A stretch of 64,000 nucleotides of DNA from Chitinophagaceae bacterium. GTDB lineage: Bacteria; Bacteroidota; Bacteroidia; Chitinophagales; Chitinophagaceae. The stretch's first letter is position 1. Every line of letters starts with the position of its first letter. The stretch lies in NCBI GenBank assembly GCA_947459295.1, contig CANHCY010000004.1, positions 25,720 through 89,719 on the forward strand, given 5' to 3'. This document shows positions 41,606 through 50,900 of this stretch, piece after piece. The notes beneath the pieces were generated by a model, which ran no database searches, had not been told where the DNA came from, and saw only the letters and a list, made by a program, of their open reading frames with translations. A program made the translations under genes and the position numbers.

Positions 41606-44047
41606 TTAGAGCGGATCAACATTAATAACAATACGCACCGATCTGTATCTTTTGTTGGTTTGCAGCATCATAATTTGTTGTTGCAACCTATTTTTAAAGG
41701 TGCCAATACTTACTTGTTGTTTTGGAATCTTGCAAAGTAGCTCCCACAAATATTGGTTTCTAATTCGGTCTACAACGGGTTGTGCTGGCCCAGTAATAAA
41801 TTTGCCATAACTGCTACTTAAGCCGCGCATTAATATATTAGCGGCCTCCTGTGCTATGTTTTTATCTACGTGCTTACAGGTAATTAGAATAATACGTGAA
41901 AACGGAGGATAATTAAACGCTTGCCTATTGTGTATTTCAAAATCAAACAGCGCTGGATAATTGTGCCCTTGCACAAATTGAAGCACAGGATGGTTTGCCT
42001 GGCTTACCTGAATCAGTACCTTTCCTTGATCATCTTTACGACCGGCCCGGCCGCTCACTTGCTCCATTAGTTGATAGGCTTTTTCATTGACCCTAAAATC
42101 TGTGAAACTTAAAATACCATCGGCGTCAATAATACCTACTAGATTTACGTGTTCAAAATCGAGGCCTTTTACCACCATTTGTGTGCCTACTAATATATCA
42201 ATGGCGCGTTGTTCAAATAATTTAATAAGAGCGTCGTGTTCGTTTTTCCCTTTTACGCTATCATGATCCATGCGGGCAATGCGTGCATCTGGTAATAGTT
42301 CCGATAAGAGTTCTTGTATTTGCTCGGTACCAAAATTCTTTTGCGTAAACTGATTGCAACCACAAGCGGCGCATTGATGCACAACTGGGTAATTGCTTCC
42401 GCAGTAATGGCAGGTTAACGCATTTTTTGCTTTGTGGTAGGTGAGGGTTACGTCACATTGTTTGCACTGCGGAATCCATCCGCAGGTATCACAAATCATG
42501 TATGGCGCATAGCCTCTTCTATTCTGAAATAAAATCACTTGTTTATTTTTTGCAAGTGTTTCTTGTATGGCAGCAATAAGAGGTTCTGTGAGTGCTACTT
42601 TTCCTTTTTTAGGTAATTTTTGAACATTGATAATATCAATGGTAGGGAGTGTTGCTGCGCCAAAACGTTCATGTAAACTTACAAGTCCAAATTTTTGTTG
42701 AAGCGCATTGTAATACGATTCGATAGAAGGTGTTGCACTACCTAGTAATACTTTGGCATTAAAGAGAGTGGCATAATAAATAGCAGCGTCTCTTGCATGG
42801 TAACGTGGTGCAGGATCTTGTTGCTTGTAGGATGGGTCATGCTCTTCGTCTGCAATAATGAGGCCTAAATTTTTAAACGGTAATAATAGGGCAGACCTAG
42901 CACCTAATACAATTTTAATTTGTCCCGAGTTTACTTTGTTCCATATTTCTACGCGCTCGTTGGCATTAAATTTAGAATGGTAAATAGCAATTTTGTCGCC
43001 AAAATAATACTGTAAACGGCGTATCATTTGCGCCGTTAATGCAATTTCAGGAAGCATGTACAATGCCTGCTGATCCTTTGCTATAATGGATTCTATGAGT
43101 TTTATATAAATCTGCGTTTTACCACTAGCCGTTACGCCATGCAGTAAGCAAACAGGTTTTGTATCAAATAAGGTAACGAGGTTATTGTAGGCATTTGTTT
43201 GTGCTTCTGAAAGGGTATAGGTGTTTTCTAATTCGGTATTATTAGTTCCGTAATTGAAACGGTCTACGGCTCTTTTGTCGGCTATTAATATTCCTTTTTC
43301 GATAAGTCCTTTTAATTGTGCAGCACTCGCTCCCGATTTTTTTAATAGTTCGGATTGAATCACTTCTGGCGCTGTCTTTTGCAAATGGATAAATGCAAGT
43401 AGCAGTTCCATTTGTTTGGGTGCTTTTGTCCAGTTGTTCAAAAGCGTTTCAATGCTTTCTTCGGAACTATAGGTTTCTGATAACCGAATAAAGGTTTCCC
43501 TTTTTGCTTTGTATTTATCTTTTAAGGCTTCCCAAATAAAGCATACTTCTTTTTCAATAAGTTTTTTAATGAGCGGATACACATGTGAACTGTCCACTAA
43601 TTGTTGTACTTCAGAAAGTATTAATTCCTTTTTGATGTGCAGCGCTTCGGCTACTAGATATTCGTTATCGGTTAAATCTGAAAAATCGAGTGTGCGCTCT
43701 TCATTCCAAATTAAAATACTTTCGCTGGTTAGTTTTAAATTGGCGGGCACAGCGGCTTGCATTACTTCCCCTTCGGTACACATATAATAGGCCGCAATCC
43801 ATTCCCAAAACTCCAATTGCGTAGGGTGTAGGATGGGGGTTTCGTCTATAACTTGTAAGATTTCTTTCGGTTCAAAAGCAGCAGGCTTTTCGAGGGTAAT
43901 TTTTTTAATGATGCCTGCATATTTTTTGTTGCGTCCAAGTAATACTTCCACTCTAATACCCGGGCTCACGAGTGCCTGAAACCTAGCAGGGATAGCCCAT
44001 GTATAGTTTTTAGGTAAGGCAAGTGGTATAATTATTTCTGCAAACAA
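41606..44047 (-). CDS. priA: Primosomal replication protein N' (PriA helicase)
   Basis: An 813-residue replication-restart helicase. N-terminal DNA-binding domain, Walker A LHGVTASGKTQIYIK, Walker B IIADEEHDPSYK, and an insertion with paired zinc cysteines (CDTCGWIPQCKQCD, CHYCG, CAACGC). The C-terminal helicase half has QMVVKGLDFEHVNLVG and QVSGRAGR. The start codon is TTG at 44047: an in-frame TAG lies six codons upstream, and the TTG opens MFAEIIIPLALPKNYTW, as in relatives. It follows the acyltransferase gene by 15 bases. Confidence 0.94.
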   Translation of the reverse strand: MFAEIIIPLALPKNYTWAIPARFQALVSPGIRVEVLLGRNKKYAGIIKKITLEKPAAFEPKEILQVIDETPILHPTQLEFWEWIAAYYMCTEGEVMQAAVPANLKLTSESILIWNEERTLDFSDLTDNEYLVAEALHIKKELILSEVQQLVDSSHVYPLIKKLIEKEVCFIWEALKDKYKAKRETFIRLSETYSSEESIETLLNNWTKAPKQMELLLAFIHLQKTAPEVIQSELLKKSGASAAQLKGLIEKGILIADKRAVDRFNYGTNNTELENTYTLSEAQTNAYNNLVTLFDTKPVCLLHGVTASGKTQIYIKLIESIIAKDQQALYMLPEIALTAQMIRRLQYYFGDKIAIYHSKFNANERVEIWNKVNSGQIKIVLGARSALLLPFKNLGLIIADEEHDPSYKQQDPAPRYHARDAAIYYATLFNAKVLLGSATPSIESYYNALQQKFGLVSLHERFGAATLPTIDIINVQKLPKKGKVALTEPLIAAIQETLAKNKQVILFQNRRGYAPYMICDTCGWIPQCKQCDVTLTYHKAKNALTCHYCGSNYPVVHQCAACGCNQFTQKNFGTEQIQELLSELLPDARIARMDHDSVKGKNEHDALIKLFEQRAIDILVGTQMVVKGLDFEHVNLVGIIDADGILSFTDFRVNEKAYQLMEQVSGRAGRKDDQGKVLIQVSQANHPVLQFVQGHNYPALFDFEIHNRQAFNYPPFSRIILITCKHVDKNIAQEAANILMRGLSSSYGKFITGPAQPVVDRIRNQYLWELLCKIPKQQVSIGTFKNRLQQQIMMLQTNKRYRSVRIVINVDPL

Positions 44048-44062
44048 GGGCCCAATTTTGTG

Positions 44063-44833
44063 CTAAAATACGCTTAAAACGGTTGGGTATTTGCGGTATC
44101 TTTTTAGGCCTTCTTCCATTAATTGGTAGGCTTTTGCTTTTAGTGCTGGCAGGTCTTCCATGGTTAAACCTTCTACTGGAATATCCGCTAAATAAACGAC
44201 CCTGCTTTTGCCTGGGGTAATGGAAAAAACTGAGCTAAAATGCATACGCTCGATGGTGTCAATAAATAGTAGTGGCTTGATGGGGGTTTGCGTTTCAATG
44301 GCAATTCTGAAAGCGCCATCAAAAAATGATTTAAGGGGTTGTTCCAATTCGTTAAAAGTGCCTTCTGGAAATAAAAAAATAGATAGTCCATCTGTTATGG
44401 CCTGCTTTAATGCCCTAACACTTTGGGATCTTCTTTCGGCATTACTTCTGTCAACAAGAATGACGGCTTGTTTATACATCCAGCCAAATACCGGGATTTT
44501 TGATGATTCATATTTACCTAATATACGGAGTGGACTATGTTTAAGTAATACTATAGGAGGGATGTCCATGTAGGAATTGTGGTTGGCAATAAAAATATAT
44601 TGCCTGGTTTTTTCATGTTCTATTTCATGAATTTCTTGGTGCCTAACGCCTAAAAAAACATACCAAACAGAGGCCCATATTTTGCACAAATGATAAATAT
44701 AATTCCCGCCTTTTACCCGGCCAAAGGACAGCGATAAAAATACAAAAGGCATCAGCACAAGCATTACTAGAATAAAAGTGAGTAATGCATAAATGCTATA
44801 GATATATCTGATTGTTCGAATCCCCCAATTCAT
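44063..44833 (-). CDS. 1-acyl-sn-glycerol-3-phosphate acyltransferase (PlsC-like)
   Basis: A 256-residue membrane-bound acyltransferase. The N-terminal hydrophobic segments (about 9-37) are followed by the HX4D motif ANHNSYMD (His85, Asp90). The FPEGTFNE motif comes next, then a PIKPLLFI strand. It probably adds the second acyl chain to make phosphatidate, though other lipid acceptors are possible. It is first in a two-gene unit with priA. Confidence 0.88.
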   Translation of the reverse strand: MNWGIRTIRYIYSIYALLTFILVMLVLMPFVFLSLSFGRVKGGNYIYHLCKIWASVWYVFLGVRHQEIHEIEHEKTRQYIFIANHNSYMDIPPIVLLKHSPLRILGKYESSKIPVFGWMYKQAVILVDRSNAERRSQSVRALKQAITDGLSIFLFPEGTFNELEQPLKSFFDGAFRIAIETQTPIKPLLFIDTIERMHFSSVFSITPGKSRVVYLADIPVEGLTMEDLPALKAKAYQLMEEGLKRYRKYPTVLSVF

Positions 44834-44868
44834 GGAGCTAACTTAAGCATTGATTTCTGCTTTCCCAA

Positions 44869-46224
44869 TTATATTTTATGTGGGTTCCTACCATATTTTT
44901 CGTCGTGCTGTGTGGTGTCTAAACCAATTTCTTCTTCTTCTTGACTAACACGTAAAGGAAGCATGAGGCTTATTACTTTAAAAATACCGAGCGAAACGAT
45001 AAAACTATAGCCTACAACTATAAATAGCGCTTTTAATTGTGTCATAAAAAATTCGGTGTTGCCATATAGTAAGCCATCAGCACCAGCGCCATTTACAGAT
45101 TTTGTAGCAAAAATTCCGGTCATGATCATGCCTACCATGCCACCTACACCATGGCATGGAAATACGTCTAGTGTATCATCTAATTTAGATTTTGATTTGT
45201 AGTATACTGCTAAATTTGAAATGATGGCTGTTATAAAACCAATAAAAATACTTTGTGGTACAGCAACAAATCCTGCCGATGGTGTAATGGCAACTAGGCC
45301 TACTACTGCGCCAATACAAAAACCAAGTACCGATGGTTTTTTGCCGCGCATCACATCAAAAAACATCCATGATAATCCTGCAGAAGCTGCTGCTGTATTG
45401 GTTGTTACAAATGCGGTAACGGCGAGTTGATTTGCGCCAAGTGCAGAGCCTCCATTAAAACCAAACCATCCAAACCATAATAAGCCTGTACCAATTAATA
45501 CGTAAGGAATATTTGCCGGTGGAATTTCCCTTTGTTCAACATGCGCTTTTCTTCTTTTTAAAACAAGCGCCCCTGCTAGTGCAGCACAGCCTGCCGATAT
45601 ATGAACGACTGTGCCACCTGCAAAATCTAGTGCCCCCATTTTAAATAAAAAACCCTCTGGATGCCATGTCCAATGTGCAATAGGAGCGTACACGAAAAGG
45701 CTAAATAAAACAATGAATAAAATGTATGATGTAAACTTTACTCTTTCTGCCACAGCACCTACAACAAGTCCGGGCGTGATAATTGCAAACATGAGTTGAA
45801 ACAAAGCAAATAAACCAAGTGGAATTGTTGGTGCTAAACTCCAAGGTGATCCGCTCATAACGCCTTTCATAAATAAATGAGTGGTTGGGTTTCCAATCCA
45901 GCCACCTATCGAATTTCCAAAGCACAAACTATAGCCAATGGTTACCCAGATAATGGTAACAACACCTGTTGCTACCACGCTTTTAATCATCGTAGAAATT
46001 ACATTTTTTCGGTGCACCATGCCACCGTAAAAAAAGGCAAGTCCCGGGGTCATTAAAAAAACAAGGGCAGTTGCCATTAATATCCATGCAATATCCGCTG
46101 CATTGTAAGCGCCAGTTTTGTCTTCAAAGCTTAACTCGGGGGGTGCAAATACTGCTAGAATGGCTACTATAAGTAAAACTAAAAAGGGGGCAACATTATA
46201 AACGTTTAGTTTTTTCTGATACAT
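44869..46224 (-). CDS. amt: Ammonium transporter (Amt)
   Basis: A 451-residue protein with about eleven membrane helices. Typical segments are DIAWILMATALVFLMTPGLA and FFYGGMVHRKNV. The pore and His motifs lie in AGGTVVHISAGCAALAG and FPCHGVGGMVGMIMTGIFA. It lies downstream of gltBD on the same strand but behind a terminator. The gltB-gltD-amt order joins ammonium uptake with its assimilation. No glnB/glnK gene is present. Confidence 0.95.
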   Translation of the reverse strand: MYQKKLNVYNVAPFLVLLIVAILAVFAPPELSFEDKTGAYNAADIAWILMATALVFLMTPGLAFFYGGMVHRKNVISTMIKSVVATGVVTIIWVTIGYSLCFGNSIGGWIGNPTTHLFMKGVMSGSPWSLAPTIPLGLFALFQLMFAIITPGLVVGAVAERVKFTSYILFIVLFSLFVYAPIAHWTWHPEGFLFKMGALDFAGGTVVHISAGCAALAGALVLKRRKAHVEQREIPPANIPYVLIGTGLLWFGWFGFNGGSALGANQLAVTAFVTTNTAAASAGLSWMFFDVMRGKKPSVLGFCIGAVVGLVAITPSAGFVAVPQSIFIGFITAIISNLAVYYKSKSKLDDTLDVFPCHGVGGMVGMIMTGIFATKSVNGAGADGLLYGNTEFFMTQLKALFIVVGYSFIVSLGIFKVISLMLPLRVSQEEEEIGLDTTQHDEKYGRNPHKI

Positions 46225-46376
46225 ATGTAATTACTATATATATTATTATAACACCAAATTATCTATTTAATTTATAATTAAATAATCTTAATATAAACAT
46301 TAAATTTTCTTTAATGTGTATAGTATTTTGAACATAATGATCAGATTATAGGCTTAATTTAAATTGTATGCTTTAA

Positions 46377-46408
46377 AAAAGCCTGATTTAATTAAAAATC
46401 AGGCTTTT
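46377..46408 (-). terminator. Terminator between gltD and amt
   Basis: AAAAGCCTGATTT (46377-46389), short AT loop, AAATCAGGCTTTT (46396-46408), with T runs on both strands. On the minus strand it lies 23 bases after the gltD stop. The remaining 150 bases up to amt are very AT-rich and must hold the amt promoter, for which I see no clear box. Confidence 0.85.
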
Positions 46409-46431
46409 GGCATAAAATATTATAAAATAAA

Positions 46432-47901
46432 TTATATATTAATTAAGTAGCTTTTGTCTTTAGATTCTAATGAAGAATACCCCATAAGGTACTCATCCAC
46501 CTTTCTAGCGCACTCTCGGCCTTCACTAATAGCCCATACCACCAGTGATTGCCCTCGACGTGCATCTCCTGCAGCAAATACCTTATTTACGCTTGTTTCA
46601 TAGTCTGTCTCATTGGCTCCAACATTGCCCCTGGCATCCAGTTCTACACCCATTTCATCAATAAACCCTTTATGTTGTGGATGCATAAAGCCCATCGCTA
46701 AAAATGCTTTTTGGCAAGGGATAATTCGGGTGGTTCCTTCCATTTCTTCAAACCTAGCAGGCTTATCAGGCGTAGAGGCTTTCCAAGCAATATCTACAAG
46801 TTCAATACCTGTAAGTTTTCCTGCTTCACCAACAAAACGTTTTGTAAGTACAGCCCATTCTCTACTGGCACCTTCTTCGTGTGAGCTAGAGGTTTTAAGT
46901 GTCATTGGGTAGGTGGGCCAAGGCATCATTTCTGTTCTAGCATCTGGCGGCTTTGGCATAAGCTCTAATTGTGTAATTGAAGTCGCGCCTTGTCTATTGG
47001 ATGTGCCAACACAGTCACTTCCTGTATCACCACCACCAATGACAACCACGTCCTCTCCCTTTGCAACAATGGGTTGTCCAATTACTTCTTTATTACTTAC
47101 TCTTTGGTTTTGCTGCTTTAAAAAATCCATCGCAAAATAAACGCCTTCTAAATCTCTACCCGGAATATCTAAATCTCTTGGGATGGTGGAGCCTGCAGCA
47201 ATCACAACAGCATGGTGTTCTCTAATAATTTCATCCATTTTTATTGTAACACCAATGTTGGTATTGCATGAAAAAACAACACCTTCCGCTTCTAGTAATT
47301 GTATGCGTCTATCAATCACCCATTTTTCTAATTTAAAATCAGGGATGCCATATCTTAAAAGTCCACCCGGTGCATCATCTCTCTCAAATACGGTCACATG
47401 ATGTCCAGCATAATTTAATTGAGCAGCAGTGGCAAGACCTGCAGGCCCAGATCCAATGACTGCAATTTTTTTTCCCGTTCTAATGTTTGGATTTTTAGGC
47501 TTCACAAATCCTTTTTCAAAAGCAATTTCAATAATATGCTTTTCAATTTCTTCGATTGCAATAGCGGGTTGATTGATGCCTAGTACACAAGCAGTCTCAC
47601 AAGGTGCAGGACAAATGCGTCCAGTAAATTCAGGAAAATTATTGGTTACACTTAATAGTTCATAGGCTTCTTCCCAATTGCTATTATAAACGGCGTCGTT
47701 AAATTCTGGAATGATATTGCCTAAAGGACAACCATTATGACAAAACGGAACACCGCAGTTCATACATCTTCCAGATTGCTCATGTAATTTTTGATCACTA
47801 TATCTTTCTACAAATTCATTGTAGTCTTTCACTCTTTCCTGTGGCGCCCTTTTATTTGGCAGCTCTCTAGTAAATTCAATAAAACCGGTAGGCTTACCCA
47901 T
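46432..47901 (-). CDS. gltD: Glutamate synthase small subunit
   Basis: A 489-residue subunit that passes electrons from NAD(P)H to GltB. N-terminal Fe-S cysteines (CMNCGVPFCHNGCPLG, then CPAPCETACVLG). The FAD site is IGSGPAGLATAAQL, and the NAD(P) site is VIGGGDTGSDCVG. The C-terminal FAD segment includes VFAAGDARRGQSLVVWAI. It follows gltB by 11 bases. Confidence 0.96.
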   Translation of the reverse strand: MGKPTGFIEFTRELPNKRAPQERVKDYNEFVERYSDQKLHEQSGRCMNCGVPFCHNGCPLGNIIPEFNDAVYNSNWEEAYELLSVTNNFPEFTGRICPAPCETACVLGINQPAIAIEEIEKHIIEIAFEKGFVKPKNPNIRTGKKIAVIGSGPAGLATAAQLNYAGHHVTVFERDDAPGGLLRYGIPDFKLEKWVIDRRIQLLEAEGVVFSCNTNIGVTIKMDEIIREHHAVVIAAGSTIPRDLDIPGRDLEGVYFAMDFLKQQNQRVSNKEVIGQPIVAKGEDVVVIGGGDTGSDCVGTSNRQGATSITQLELMPKPPDARTEMMPWPTYPMTLKTSSSHEEGASREWAVLTKRFVGEAGKLTGIELVDIAWKASTPDKPARFEEMEGTTRIIPCQKAFLAMGFMHPQHKGFIDEMGVELDARGNVGANETDYETSVNKVFAAGDARRGQSLVVWAISEGRECARKVDEYLMGYSSLESKDKSYLINI

Positions 47902-47912
47902 CTATAAAAATT

Positions 47913-50900
47913 TTAAATCGCTTGTTGATTGTTTTTTTCTTTTTGTAAAAGCACTGCTTTATAATCTCTCGGAAATACTTTTACAAAATGTGCTAATTGA
48001 TTGTCAAAATCAGATATAATAAACTGTGCTACTTTACTTTCAGTTAAAGCAGCATGATGCTCAATCATTTTTTGTAAGTAGGTTTTATCTGATGTATCTA
48101 AGGGATCTAAATCCACCATTTCGGTGTTGCATGTATCTGCAAAATTTCCAGCTATGTCATAAATGTAAGCGACACCGCCACTCATGCCCGCTGCAAAGTT
48201 TCTGCCCGTTTCTCCTAATATAATAGCTTTACCACCCGTCATGTATTCGCAACCATGATCACCTACACCTTCTACTACAACTTCTGCACCGGAGTTTCTT
48301 ACGGCAAAACGTTCACCGGCTTTTCCTCTAATAAAGGCCTTGCCAGACGTTGCGCCATAAAGCGCTACGTTTCCTATAATACTATTATGCTCTGCAACAA
48401 ATGTTGCACGCTTACTTGGATAAATAATTAGTGAAGCGCCACTTAAGCCTTTACCAAAATAATCGTTGGCATCGCCTTCTATTTCTAGGGTAACACCTTT
48501 TGTGTTAAACGCACCAAAACTTTGACCCGCGGTTCCAGTAAACGTATAATGGATGGTTCCTTCAGGTAGCCCAGCTGCTTTATATTTTTTAGTGATTTCG
48601 TTGGATACAATAGTCCCCGTTGTTCTATCAATATTGGTGATAGGGAAAGACGCTTTAACAGGTGTGCCATTTGCAATGGCTTCTTTGGCGGCTTCTAATA
48701 ATTTCCAATCTAGAACATTAGAGAGTTGATGATCCTGCGCTTCTTGTTTGTATAAGCCAGTAGAAGCGTCTGCAGGTTCTTTGTATAAAATACTTGATAA
48801 ATCTAGTTTGCTATATTTCCAATGGGTAATATCGTCGCGCATTTCAAGCGCATCTACTTGACCCACCATTTCATCAATGGTTTTATAGCCAAGCTCTGCC
48901 ATAATTTCACGGAGTTCCTCAGTAATAAATGTAAAAAAGTTTACAATATGATCCGGATTACCCGTAAAGCGTTTGCGTAATTCAGGATCCTGTGTAGCAA
49001 CACCAACTGGGCAGGTATTTAAATGACATTTGCGCATCATAATGCAACCTTCCACAATAAGTGCAGCTGTGGCAACACCCCATTCTTCGGCGCCTAATAG
49101 CGTAGCAACGGCAATGTCTCTACCCGTTTTCATTTGTCCATCTGCTTGTACCGTAATTCTAGAACGTAATTTATTTTTTACCAGTGTTTGATGCGTTTCT
49201 GCTAGACCTAATTCCCAAGGGAGTCCAGTATGTTTAATTGAACTAATGGGAGAGGCGCCCGTTCCACCATCATGCCCTGCAATGAGCACCACGTCTGCTT
49301 TTGCTTTCGCTACACCAGCTGCAATGGTACCAACGCCTGCTTTTGAAACAAGCTTTACGTTAATACGTGCTGCGCGGTTTGCATTTTTTAAATCAAATAT
49401 TAATTGAGATAAATCTTCGATTGAGTAAATGTCGTGGTGGGGTGGTGGTGAAATTAATCCAACACCAGGTGTTGCATTTCTTGTTTTACCAATCCAGTCA
49501 TCTACTTTATGACCAGGCAGTTGACCACCTTCACCGGGCTTAGCACCCTGTGCCATTTTAATTTGTAATTCGTCGGCTTCTGTTAAATAATAACTGTCTA
49601 CACCAAATCTTGCACTGGCAACTTGTTTGATAGAAGAACGCATCGAATCGCCATTTGCAAGTGGGGTATAACGCTGTTCGTCTTCACCACCTTCGCCGGT
49701 ATTGCTTTTTCCGCCTAAACGGTTCATGGCAATAGCAAGTGTGGTATGCGCTTCCCAAGATATAGAACCAAAGGACATAGCACCTGTTGCAAAGCGTTTG
49801 TAAATATTTGCTGCAGGCTCTACTTCATTTATTGAAATACTAGGTCTAACTTTTTTAAATTTAAATTGACTCCTGAGCGTTGCTGCTTTTTCTGATTGAT
49901 CGTTAATAAGCTTTGCATATTTTTTATACACTTCAAAATCGTTAGACTTGGTAGCGTGTTGTAGCAAGTGAATGGTTTGTGGATTAAACAAATGGAATTC
50001 GCCTTTGCGTTTCCACTGATAAACACCGCCTACGGTAAGTCTATTAACAGAAATTTGTTTTTTAGGAAATGCAAAATAATGTTTCGCCATTATTTCTTTT
50101 GCCATTTCGTCGAGGCCCATGCCTTCTATACGGGAAGTGGCGCCAGTAAAATAGGTGTCTACTACTTTTTTATTGAGTCCAATAATTTCAAAAATTTGTG
50201 CCCCCTGGTATGATTGTAAAGTAGAGATGCCCATTTTTGAAAAGACTTTTAATAGTCCATCATTAACGGCTTTGATATAATTTTTTTTGAGCTTGTCTAT
50301 TTCTAATGTAGTATCTAGTTTACCAGCAATTTTCATGTCTCTAATACTAGAGAGTGCTAAGTACGGGTTAATGGCTGTTGCGCCAAATGCAACCAAGCAT
50401 GCAAAATGATGCACTTCCCAAATGTCGCCGGCTTCCACAATAATACCTACTTGACCACGGTATCCTTTTCTGATTAAGTGATGATGAACAGCAGCAGTAG
50501 CAAGTAAAGATGGAATTGGGGCATGATCTGAATCGACAGCCCTATCCGTTAAAATAATTACTTCAAAACCATCTTCTACGGCGTCGACAGCGTAACGGCA
50601 AAGTCTATCAAGGCCTGCTTTTAAAGAACCAGGCTTGTTGTCTGCTCTAAAATAGGTTTGCAGTGTTTTAGCCTGGAATATTCCCGTATCAATACTTCTA
50701 ATTTTTTCTAAATCATGGTTGGTAAGTATCGGATGCTTTAATGCAACGCAGTGGCAGGCCAGTGGATCTTCCGATAAAATATTTGCATTGCTACCTGCAA
50801 AGGATGCAAGAGACATCACCATACGTTCTCTGATAGGATCGATAGGTGGATTGGTTACTTGAGCAAATAGTTGTTTAAAATAACTACTTAAATGCTGTGG

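Noticed and set aside
30241..42450. Further GGGTTAC copies, considered as extra ECF promoter sites
   Set aside because: Those seen (for example near 30250, 36926 and 42425) are inside genes and I saw no GTATyAA block at the right spacing with them.
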